Source of the DNA: CBDULX01 sp965368175
GTDB lineage: Bacteria > Pseudomonadota > Gammaproteobacteria > SZUA-229
Reading direction: 5' to 3'
Length of the DNA: 6,008 bases
Assembly (NCBI GenBank): GCA_965368175.1
Contig: CBDULX010000186.1
Location: forward strand, 1 to 6,008
Part shown: piece by piece, positions 1 to 4,843 of the stretch
Position numbering within the stretch: position 1 is the first letter of the stretch
How the letters are laid out: every line of letters begins with the position of its first letter
Program-made: the position numbers and the translations under genes
The notes under the pieces: generated by a model
Databases searched by the model: none
Told to the model about the DNA's origin: nothing
Seen by the model: only the letters and a program-made list of their open reading frames with translations

Positions 1-16
1 TCTTTTGCGTTTAACT

Positions 17-340
17 TTATTTATAAATATTTGTGGGGATATCTCCTCCATACAAACGTGATCGCAAAGTCTCAATTTCATCCAGCAAATCCAGCACCAG
101 AGCGACACCCGCAAGGTTGATATCCAGGTCCTGTTGCAGTCGCCTGGCAGTGCGAGCTTTTTGCAGGCTGTTTCCCGGAAATCGCCATTGAGACTGCTCC
201 CGGCCTGTGGGTTCCAGCGCACCTTCTTCAACCAGTTCGATGACCCATTCAGCGGAACTTGAACAAATACGACATAAATCATTCAGTGTCAGCTCAGTTT
301 GTTCATCCAGTACTAGTCCAGTCAATATTTTCTGATTCAT
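17..340 (-). CDS. cbpM: Chaperone modulatory protein CbpM, MerR-like
   Basis: This 107-residue protein is the partner and inhibitor of the DnaJ-like co-chaperone CbpA. In the characterised family it binds the CbpA J domain and stops it stimulating DnaK. The sequence shows a MerR-like winged-helix N-terminal part: residues about 17-54 include the typical helix with ELVEEGALEP (36-45) and W52-R53-F54. A predicted helical segment follows (about 60-98) with the family-typical stretch RRLQQDLDINLAGVALVLDL starting at residue 66. The length is normal for the family. It starts 6 bp after the cbpA stop codon, so the two genes are almost certainly co-transcribed. A GGGAG Shine-Dalgarno at 352-356 lies inside the cbpA end, with a rather long spacing of about 11 nt. 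Despite the MerR-like fold there is no effector domain, so a role as a DNA-binding regulator is unlikely. No terminator can be judged in the 16 bases that remain downstream. Confidence 0.93.
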   Translation of the reverse strand: MNQKILTGLVLDEQTELTLNDLCRICSSSAEWVIELVEEGALEPTGREQSQWRFPGNSLQKARTARRLQQDLDINLAGVALVLDLLDEIETLRSRLYGGDIPTNIYK

Positions 341-346
341 AGCGGT

Positions 347-1297
347 TTACACTCCCAATTTGCTGCGCGGATTATAGGCCAGCTCCTGTTCCATTTTGAG
401 ATACAAATCCCGGGCGGCTTCACTGTCGGCCAGCGGCAGGGTAATTTGTGTTACGACATACAGATCACCCGACGGATTACCGGGAATACCGCGTGCCTTC
501 AAACGCAATTTTCGGCCACTGGCGGTTCCCTTCGCAATTTTCAGATCAACCGGGCCCTCGGGTGTCGGCACCTTGACTGTTGCTCCCAGCGCCGCTTCCC
601 AGGGTGCCAGTGGCAAATCGAGATAAACATCATGGCCACTGACCCTGTAAATACTATGCGGCTTGAACTCGATTTCAAGATACAGGTCACCGGCCTTGCC
701 TTCACCCGTCCCGGCTGAGCCCTGACCGTTCAGACGAATGCGTTGTCCCTGCTTCACACCTTTGGGAATTTTAACATTCAGGGTGCGTTGTTTAGTGGTC
801 ACATGTCCACTACTGTCGACTACAGGGGTTTGCAGCGTGATACTGCGAGTGGCTCCTCGGTAGGCATCTTCGAGGTCTATCAGTACTTTGGCATGATGGT
901 CTTCACCGCGTGCATGATATCCGGTATGTCGATGACCCGAATGCGCTGATTGAAAACCCTGGCCAAACAGGGATTCAAAGAAATCGCTGAAACCCGAGGC
1001 ATCACCACCGGTATAACCGCCACCACTGAATTCAAAACCGGCGTCCCAGTCAGGTGGCGGGTTGAAATTCTGGCCCGTTTTCCAGTTTGCACCCAGCTGA
1101 TCGTAAGCGGCACGCTTTTCAGGATCCTTGAGCGCCTCGTATGCTTCACCCACTTCCTTAAAACGTGCTTCAGCATCCGGCTCCTTGCTAATATCTGGAT
1201 GATATTTACGCGCCAGCTTTCGATAGGAACGCTTTATTTCATCCTGAGTAGCATCACGCTCGACACCCATAATTTTGTAGTAGTCTTTAAAATCCAT
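347..1297 (-). CDS. cbpA: DnaJ-like co-chaperone CbpA (curved DNA-binding protein)
   Basis: This 316-residue class B (type II) J-domain protein would act in the cytoplasm with DnaK/GrpE and, in E. coli, also binds curved DNA and the nucleoid. The J domain covers residues 1-70 with the catalytic HPD triad at H33-P34-D35 in KYHPD and the closing KRAAYDQLG. A Gly/Phe-rich linker follows (about 75-118: GFEFSGGGYTGG, FFESLFGQGF), with a His-rich patch just after it (120-135). Two substrate-binding C-terminal domains lie at about 136-210 (VKIPKGVKQGQRIRL) and 215-290 (PWEAALGATVKVPTPEG). There is no CxxCxGxG zinc finger, which separates it from DnaJ. Length is close to E. coli CbpA. The ATG at 1297 has a GGAG ribosome site at 1304-1307. 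cbpM follows directly. No convincing sigma-32 or sigma-70 promoter is visible in the 99 bp upstream, so it may be read partly from upstream genes. Confidence 0.95.
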   Translation of the reverse strand: MDFKDYYKIMGVERDATQDEIKRSYRKLARKYHPDISKEPDAEARFKEVGEAYEALKDPEKRAAYDQLGANWKTGQNFNPPPDWDAGFEFSGGGYTGGDASGFSDFFESLFGQGFQSAHSGHRHTGYHARGEDHHAKVLIDLEDAYRGATRSITLQTPVVDSSGHVTTKQRTLNVKIPKGVKQGQRIRLNGQGSAGTGEGKAGDLYLEIEFKPHSIYRVSGHDVYLDLPLAPWEAALGATVKVPTPEGPVDLKIAKGTASGRKLRLKARGIPGNPSGDLYVVTQITLPLADSEAARDLYLKMEQELAYNPRSKLGV

Positions 1298-1302
1298 AAA
1301 CA

Positions 1303-1314
1303 GCTCCAGCGAGC
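1303..1314 (-). promoter_or_regulatory. Small hairpin over the cbpA ribosome-binding site
   Basis: On the minus strand the leader reads GCTC-GCTG-GAGC, a perfect 4-bp stem with a 4-nt loop in which three bases of the GGAG Shine-Dalgarno are paired. It ends 5 nt before the cbpA ATG. The geometry is seen directly. A temperature-dependent effect on translation is only inferred, and a stem this short may be marginally stable. Confidence 0.35.
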
Positions 1315-1359
1315 ATCATGTAAGTAATACAATTTTAGTGATGATGACCGTTTAGTAAC

Positions 1360-1389
1360 GTAAACCTGAAATCCTTCACCTGTAAACCT
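1360..1389. repeat. Pair of GTAAACCT direct repeats upstream of cbpA
   Basis: GTAAACCT occurs at 1360-1367 and again at 1382-1389, 22 bp apart start to start, or about two helical turns. The first copy overlaps a small inverted repeat, GTTTA-GTAACG-TAAAC, at 1350-1365. The spacing would suit a protein bound to one face of the DNA upstream of cbpA. No known operator is recognised, and chance cannot be excluded. Confidence 0.3.
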
Positions 1390-1396
1390 TCCCAGT

Positions 1397-1909
1397 TTAG
1401 TGGATTTTGCTTATAAACTGAATACTGGCCCAGAAAGTCATGTTGTCACCAAAGGGCCGAGATTCATTAATACCGTCTTTTGCAGCTAAACTATAGGTTT
1501 CCGTCGTTGTGCTTACGATAGGAAACATATCCCGGCATTCTTTTTTAGATAATCTACGTATTTCTGCCAGGCGAGGCTGCACAGTATTACGGACGACAAT
1601 GAGCTCGACCTTGCCATCTACAAGCTGATGAGTTATCTGTAAGCCATCAAAGTGATCTACTGTTGAGTAAAGTTTTTCTGTTTTGCCAGATTCCAGCTGC
1701 TTACAACGCAATTTAAGATAACTACGTTTAACCCCTTTACTCCATATGTTTAGTTTCTGAGACACCAGGGCCTTGCCGGCTTCGATTTTACGCTCGCCCT
1801 GAGAAAGTTTGAAATCCAGTAATAACTGCTCTGCGGCAATGACAGAAGTTGTCATGATTAAAAATATAGCAAACAGCAGGAAGCGTATGATCATTGCATG
1901 GAGTCTCAT
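1397..1909 (-). CDS. Secreted or periplasmic protein of unknown function
   Basis: I do not recognise a family for this 170-residue protein. The N-terminus is a clear Sec signal peptide: MRLHAMIIR gives a positively charged n-region, FLLFAIFLIM a hydrophobic core, and SVIAA before E27 a plausible signal peptidase I site, so the mature protein of about 144 residues should be exported. No lipobox cysteine is present at the right place. The mature part is rich in Lys/Arg and in alternating polar and hydrophobic residues, suggesting beta structure, and has only two cysteines (in LRCKQ and KKECRD), which could form a disulfide. The ATG at 1909 has a weak AGG at a suitable distance. The internal Met6 would shorten the n-region but has a poorer ribosome site. 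It lies about 100 bp from each neighbour on the same strand, so operon membership is uncertain. No functional link to the adjacent chaperone genes can be seen. Confidence 0.75.
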   Translation of the reverse strand: MRLHAMIIRFLLFAIFLIMTTSVIAAEQLLLDFKLSQGERKIEAGKALVSQKLNIWSKGVKRSYLKLRCKQLESGKTEKLYSTVDHFDGLQITHQLVDGKVELIVVRNTVQPRLAEIRRLSKKECRDMFPIVSTTTETYSLAAKDGINESRPFGDNMTFWASIQFISKIH

Positions 1910-1917
1910 CAGTACCT

Positions 1918-1937
1918 GGTTTATGGTTTATGGTTAT
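1918..1937. repeat. Short tandem repeat of GGTTTAT
   Basis: Two exact copies of GGTTTAT (1918-1924, 1925-1931) are followed by a degenerate GGTTAT (1932-1937). They lie 9 bp upstream of the start of the unknown secreted-protein gene. The repeat could vary in copy number by slippage, but with so few units this is only a possibility. Confidence 0.45.
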
Positions 1938-2006
1938 TTCAATATTTAGCATTAATTATTTTAGCTGTTCTTAATCATAGTTATCCTGCTGTTTATAAAT
2001 CAATGA

Positions 2007-3407
2007 CTAGAATGTAATACTCTCTCCAAAATGCGGAATATCCGCAGACCAGCCCTCTTGAGACAGACGTTCGCGAAATACTGTTTTGGCTTTTTCTTCA
2101 CCGTGAATAAGATATAACCGGGGATGCGGTTTGCTGAAATTGTTTATCCAGCCTAGCAGCTGTGACTGACTGGCATGGGCAGAGAAACCACCCAGGGTGT
2201 GGATAGCAGCATTGACCGCAATTTCGTCACCACCCATACGAAAAACTTTAGCGCCATCCACCAGTGCACGGCCGGGCGTCCCTATGGCCTGATAGCCAAC
2301 GATCACCACATGGGCGTTGCGCTTCCACAAATTGTGTTTAAAGTGATGACGTATACGACCGCCGGTGCACATGCCGCTACCGGCGATGATAATGGCACCC
2401 GCTTCAATCTTGTTCAGCGCCATGGATTCTTCCGTTGTGGGTGAATAGCGCAGTACAGGCAAAAAGCTGTGCAAACTGCCGGATTTACCCTGTCGAATTG
2501 TGGCCACGTCCTCTCTATTGAATACATTCTGGTAACGATGATAGATTTCAGTCACGGCAATGGCCATAGGACTGTCCAGATAAACGGCCTGATGCCTGAG
2601 TTTTCCTTTCTGATATAACTCACCCAGACGAAAGATAATTTCCTGGGTACGGCCTACTGCAAATGACGGGATCAGAATATTACCCCCATTTTCAGATGCA
2701 TCAACGATGATTTTTTCGAATTCGTCCAGAGTTTCATCCATGGGTCGATGATTACGATCACCATAGGTGGACTCAAGCAATAATACATCTGCCTGCTCTA
2801 CAGTTTCAGGGTCTCGCAATAAAGCGGCATAGCTGTTGCCCAGGTCACCGGAAAATACCAGTTTCTTCTCGCTGCCGCCCTCAGTAATAAATAATTCAAC
2901 TATAGAGGAACCCAGAATATGACCGGCATCGTGAAAGCATACTTCAACACCATCAGCGATTAGATGACGATCACCATATCTAAAACCTTCACACTGGGTA
3001 AGCACTGTTTCCACATCATCGATAGTATACAGCGGCTCAATTTCAGGTTTACCGGCCCGACGTCTACGTTTGTTCTCCCATTCGGTATCTTTCAGCTGCA
3101 AAGAAGCGGCATCCTTGAGCATAACATCCAGCAAATCACAGGTAGGAAAGGTCATATATATCGGACCCTTGTAACCATCGACTATTAGCTTTGGTAGCCG
3201 CCCAGAATGATCGAGGTGAGCATGGGACAGAACGACCGCATCTATCTTGCTAATCTGGTATGGAAATGGTTCTTCGTTGGCCTTTTCCTCCTCGCGACTT
3301 CCCTGAAACAACCCACATTCAAGCAATATCGTTACAGCATCAGTTTCCAGTAAATACCCAGATCCAGTAACACCTTCTGTAGCGCCGTAGAATGTCAGCT
3401 TTGCCAT
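2007..3407 (-). CDS. Beta-CASP metallo-beta-lactamase-fold RNA/DNA hydrolase
   Basis: This 466-residue protein belongs to the CPSF73/RNase J-related beta-CASP group; the closest architecture I know is the Thermus exo/endoribonuclease TTHA0252. It probably cuts RNA in the cytoplasm using two zinc ions. Counting from the ATG at 3407, ligands are visible as HAHLDH (H62, H64, D66, H67), H163 in DAGHILGS, D188 in SGDLG and H435 in HGEE. Beta-CASP motifs are E212 in LLESTYGDR (motif A), the H354-H355 region in GGRIRHH (motif B) and H411 in GGFSAHA (motif C). The C-terminal part about 363-466 is the RMMBL domain. The usual motif-I Asp in LLDCG is Glu here (E30 in LLECGLFQG). A GTG three bases upstream at 3410 is also in frame, but AGAGG lies 5 nt before the ATG and only 2 nt before the GTG, so ATG is preferred. 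It is transcribed in the same direction as ibpA upstream, 256 bp away. Confidence 0.92.
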   Translation of the reverse strand: MAKLTFYGATEGVTGSGYLLETDAVTILLECGLFQGSREEEKANEEPFPYQISKIDAVVLSHAHLDHSGRLPKLIVDGYKGPIYMTFPTCDLLDVMLKDAASLQLKDTEWENKRRRRAGKPEIEPLYTIDDVETVLTQCEGFRYGDRHLIADGVEVCFHDAGHILGSSIVELFITEGGSEKKLVFSGDLGNSYAALLRDPETVEQADVLLLESTYGDRNHRPMDETLDEFEKIIVDASENGGNILIPSFAVGRTQEIIFRLGELYQKGKLRHQAVYLDSPMAIAVTEIYHRYQNVFNREDVATIRQGKSGSLHSFLPVLRYSPTTEESMALNKIEAGAIIIAGSGMCTGGRIRHHFKHNLWKRNAHVVIVGYQAIGTPGRALVDGAKVFRMGGDEIAVNAAIHTLGGFSAHASQSQLLGWINNFSKPHPRLYLIHGEEKAKTVFRERLSQEGWSADIPHFGESITF

Positions 3408-3546
3408 CACAACCTCTTGAGACTGAATTTAACCCTGATTATTATCTTCTTCCTGTTCGCATTGTATGGCAACTAAAACATTAATAACTATTGATATATC
3501 CTAAGGAAACTCTGATCAGGTCATGATTGTTTTAAGCTGGCTAAAA

Positions 3547-3621
3547 AAGTGTCCAGATTTCTCCCGAAATTCGTTGCAGTAGGATAACTACCACCTCACT
3601 TCATGATAAATCCAGACACTT
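3547..3621. repeat. 75-bp inverted-repeat element, possible IS remnant or MITE
   Basis: Outer arms AAGTGTCCAGATTT (3547-3560) and AAATCCAGACACTT (3608-3621) are inverted copies matching at 12 of 14 positions. Weaker matching continues inward (about 7 of the next 13). Ends beginning TGTCC/TGTCT look like insertion-sequence termini, and the interior is far too short for a transposase. No target-site duplication directly abuts both ends, although GCTAAAA touches the left end (3540-3546) and recurs at 3632-3638. A small hairpin GTAG-GATAA-CTAC sits inside. It lies between ibpA and the beta-CASP hydrolase gene. A chance repeat or an mRNA structure is the alternative. Confidence 0.5.
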
Positions 3622-3663
3622 ATCGCAACCTGCTAAAACCGACTGAGTCAGAGGCTACCTAAA

Positions 3664-4134
3664 TTATGCCGCTTGATGGTCATTTTCCTTTGCATCGTGC
3701 TCAAGCACCTGATTAAGATAATTAACCTTAATGGTCCTGGGCTTCATGGCTTCAGGAACCTCCTTAACCAGGTTAATCGTCAACAGGCCATCCTTTAATT
3801 CAGCATCTACGACTTCCACATAGTCGGCAAGATTGAACTTGCGTTCAAAGGTTCGATTAGCAATTCCCTGATAAAGATATTGACGTTCTTCTTCACTGGT
3901 TTTTTTTCCAACTATACTGAGAACGCCTTTTTCCAACTGAATATCAATATCATCGTTTTCAAAACCGGCTATTGCCAGTGTGATAGCATAACGGTTTTCA
4001 TCCAGCATCTCGATATTATAGGGTGGGTAAGCAGAACTGGTGGTATCTTTATTCAGGGCACTATCCAGCAATGACGCCAGGCGATCAAAGCCAATACTGT
4101 TACGATATAAGGGAGATAAATCGATTGCGTTCAT
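3664..4134 (-). CDS. ibpA: Small heat-shock protein, IbpA-like (Hsp20)
   Basis: This 156-residue ATP-independent holdase coats unfolding or aggregated proteins so that DnaK/ClpB can later refold them. The N-terminus MNAIDLSPLYRNSIGFDRL is diagnostic of enterobacterial-type IbpA/IbpB (class A sHSP). The alpha-crystallin domain runs from YPPYNIE (36-42) to about residue 125 and includes ITLAIAGF, the YLYQGIANRTFERKF segment (86-100) and the closing A-x4-GLL motif (A111, G116-L118). The C-terminal I-x-V oligomerisation motif is I135-K136-V137. The tail after it (138-156) is longer than in E. coli IbpA. The ATG at 4134 is preceded by GGAGGA at good spacing. Upstream are a sigma-32-like promoter and a hairpin that hides the ribosome site, so both transcription and translation are probably induced by heat. 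No strong terminator follows. I cannot tell whether transcription runs on into the hydrolase gene. Confidence 0.95.
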   Translation of the reverse strand: MNAIDLSPLYRNSIGFDRLASLLDSALNKDTTSSAYPPYNIEMLDENRYAITLAIAGFENDDIDIQLEKGVLSIVGKKTSEEERQYLYQGIANRTFERKFNLADYVEVVDAELKDGLLTINLVKEVPEAMKPRTIKVNYLNQVLEHDAKENDHQAA

Positions 4135-4138
4135 AACA

Positions 4139-4158
4139 TATCCTCCAGAAAAGCAATA
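4139..4158 (-). promoter_or_regulatory. ROSE-like RNA thermometer hairpin over ibpA Shine-Dalgarno
   Basis: In the ibpA leader (minus strand) the 20-nt sequence UAUUGCUUUUCUGGAGGAUA folds as U-A, A-U, U-A, U-G, a bulged G, then C-G and U-A. This places UUGCU opposite AGGA of the Shine-Dalgarno. That anti-SD motif (UYGCU) with a bulged G is the hallmark of ROSE elements, which control ibpA and other small heat-shock genes by melting at high temperature. The hairpin ends 4 nt before the ATG. Pairing is read from the sequence, the function is from the known family, and activity here is untested. Confidence 0.75.
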
Positions 4159-4201
4159 CGAAATAAAAACAAATAAACACCCGATGACTCCTGAAACAAG
4201 A

Positions 4202-4215
4202 CATCACCGGCGATG
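4202..4215 (-). other. 5' hairpin at the head of the ibpA leader
   Basis: On the minus strand CATCG-CCGG-TGATG forms a 5-bp stem (one G-U) with a CCGG loop, extendable by one A-U pair. It falls at or just after the predicted start of ibpA transcription. ROSE leaders normally carry one or more stable hairpins 5' of the thermosensing one, so it probably stabilises the leader fold or protects the 5' end. Confidence 0.5.
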
Positions 4216-4221
4216 TTATGT

Positions 4222-4249
4222 AGATAAGTTTCCTGAAGTATTTTTCAAG
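4222..4249 (-). promoter_or_regulatory. Sigma-32 (heat-shock) promoter of ibpA
   Basis: On the minus strand a perfect -35 element CTTGAAA (4249-4243) is followed after 13 nt by ACTTATCT (4229-4222). Against the RpoH consensus CTTGAAA-N11-16-CCCCATNT the -10 keeps the second C and the AT-N-T end but lacks the middle Cs. Transcription would start near 4215, giving a leader of about 80 nt that contains the ROSE-like hairpin. The position upstream of a small heat-shock gene supports the call. Confidence 0.65.
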
Positions 4250-4255
4250 CACCGC

Positions 4256-4305
4256 TAAAATAAATTTTTTATAAAATATTTTTATAAAAAATAAAATATT
4301 TTAAT
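4256..4305. other. 50-bp A/T-only tract with 12-bp direct repeat
   Basis: Every base from 4256 to 4305 is A or T. Inside, ATAAAATATTTT occurs exactly at 4271-4282 and 4291-4302, a 20-bp period of about two helical turns, with A- and T-tracts of 4-6 bp. Such DNA is likely to be intrinsically curved. It sits just upstream of the ibpA -35 element, where it could act as an UP element or bind a nucleoid protein. The composition is observed; these roles are inferred. Confidence 0.6.
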
Positions 4306-4434
4306 CATGCGATTTAAAACCTTAATCTAACAGGCTTTAGAATGAATCCAGTTATCTTTTTCTATCAATAAGCATCAACCAGGCCGGAACTTTTGAAGCA
4401 CACATTGGTCTTTGCAATTTTTTAATCGTAACGT

Positions 4435-4463
4435 CTTGAAATTAAAAACAGGGGACCTTATAT
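4435..4463 (+). promoter_or_regulatory. Sigma-32-like promoter facing the gld-type operon
   Basis: A perfect -35 element CTTGAAA (4435-4441), a 14-nt spacer and CCTTATAT (4456-4463) fit the RpoH pattern, with two mismatches in the C-run of the -10. The -10 shares CTTATNT with the ibpA promoter on the other strand, which supports both. The start would be near 4470, about 170 nt upstream of the 67-residue gene. This is the only good promoter I see for the plus-strand operon. Confidence 0.6.
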
Positions 4464-4477
4464 TCTTTGGCCAAAGA
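4464..4477. promoter_or_regulatory. Perfect 14-bp palindrome at the predicted start site
   Basis: TCTTTGGCCAAAGA is identical to its reverse complement. It begins directly after the -10 element of the plus-strand heat-shock promoter and covers the expected start of transcription, a classic place for a repressor operator. A zero-length loop makes an RNA hairpin of the whole sequence impossible, so a DNA-level site for a dimeric protein is more likely. The cognate regulator is not identifiable in this window. Confidence 0.5.
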
Positions 4478-4598
4478 CATCTATTCAAACAGGGCTCATG
4501 TCCACAATAAAACAGAGAGCATGAACATCATGTTTAATAATTATATAAAACCATTCGTTTACATTTAATACTATTACTTTATAACGGCTTAATTTCTG

Positions 4599-4613
4599 AA
4601 AACCATTGGTTTT
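4599..4613 (+). other. Leader hairpin followed by a U-rich tract
   Basis: AAAACC-ATT-GGTTTT forms a 6-bp stem and is followed by a U-rich run up to about 4624. It resembles a weak intrinsic terminator or attenuator within the leader of the plus-strand operon, but the stem is short and mostly A-U. The ribosome site of the next gene starts about 15 nt downstream. I found no other gene in 4135-4639: only the two promoters, the A/T tract, the palindrome and leader structures. Confidence 0.3.
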
Positions 4614-4639
4614 TATTTGTTTTTAACTGGAGGTAATCT

Positions 4640-4843
4640 ATGCATCCAATTGGCGACAAATTCAATCAAGACAGCTTTTCAAATACTGGTGACATTAATA
4701 AAAAAGTCCTGGAAGATTTTTTAAAAACATCTGAAAAATATTTAACCAGCGACGCCAGGTCTATTAACGAAAAAACCGGTTTCGAGCAGAATCAACCCAT
4801 AAAACACAAAGAAGGAAACAATCATCGTGATAACTACTCATAA
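4640..4843 (+). CDS. Small hydrophilic protein of unknown function (67 aa)
   Basis: I do not recognise this protein. It is 67 residues long, has no signal peptide, membrane segment or cysteine, and is rich in Asn, Lys, Asp, Glu and Ser, so it is probably a soluble cytoplasmic protein, perhaps partly disordered. A short amphipathic helix is likely around residues 19-35 (DINKKVLEDFLKTSEKY). The case for a real gene is a strong Shine-Dalgarno (TGGAGGT, 4628-4634) ahead of the ATG, its position as the first gene after a heat-shock-like promoter, and a 17-bp overlap with the ABC ATPase gene in another frame, which suggests translational coupling. It could be a stress-induced accessory or regulator of the transporter, but that is inference from position. 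The alternative is a short spurious frame inside a long leader. Confidence 0.6.
   Translation: MHPIGDKFNQDSFSNTGDINKKVLEDFLKTSEKYLTSDARSINEKTGFEQNQPIKHKEGNNHRDNYS

Noticed and set aside
950..1327. Plus-strand open frame of 125 codons opposite cbpA
   Set aside because: It lies antisense to the clear J-domain gene, lacks a good ribosome site, and its product has no recognisable domain.
1315..1396. Heat-shock promoter for cbpA
   Set aside because: No CTTGAAA-like box with a suitable -10 is present on the minus strand in this gap.
3408..3410. GTG as start of the beta-CASP hydrolase
   Set aside because: The AGAGG site is only 2 nt away from GTG but 5 nt from the next codon, ATG at 3407, which is therefore the better start.
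3411..3546. Sigma-70 promoter for the hydrolase gene
   Set aside because: On the minus strand TTTCCT, 17 nt and TATTAA can be fitted, but with 3/6 and 4/6 matches it is no better than expected in AT-rich DNA.
3622..3663. Rho-independent terminator after ibpA
   Set aside because: The only dyad, around GACTGAGTC, has no room for a loop and no following U-run, so no terminator is called.
4040..4258. Plus-strand 72-codon frame crossing the ibpA start and leader
   Set aside because: It is antisense to ibpA and its promoter and leader, has no ribosome site, and its product looks random.
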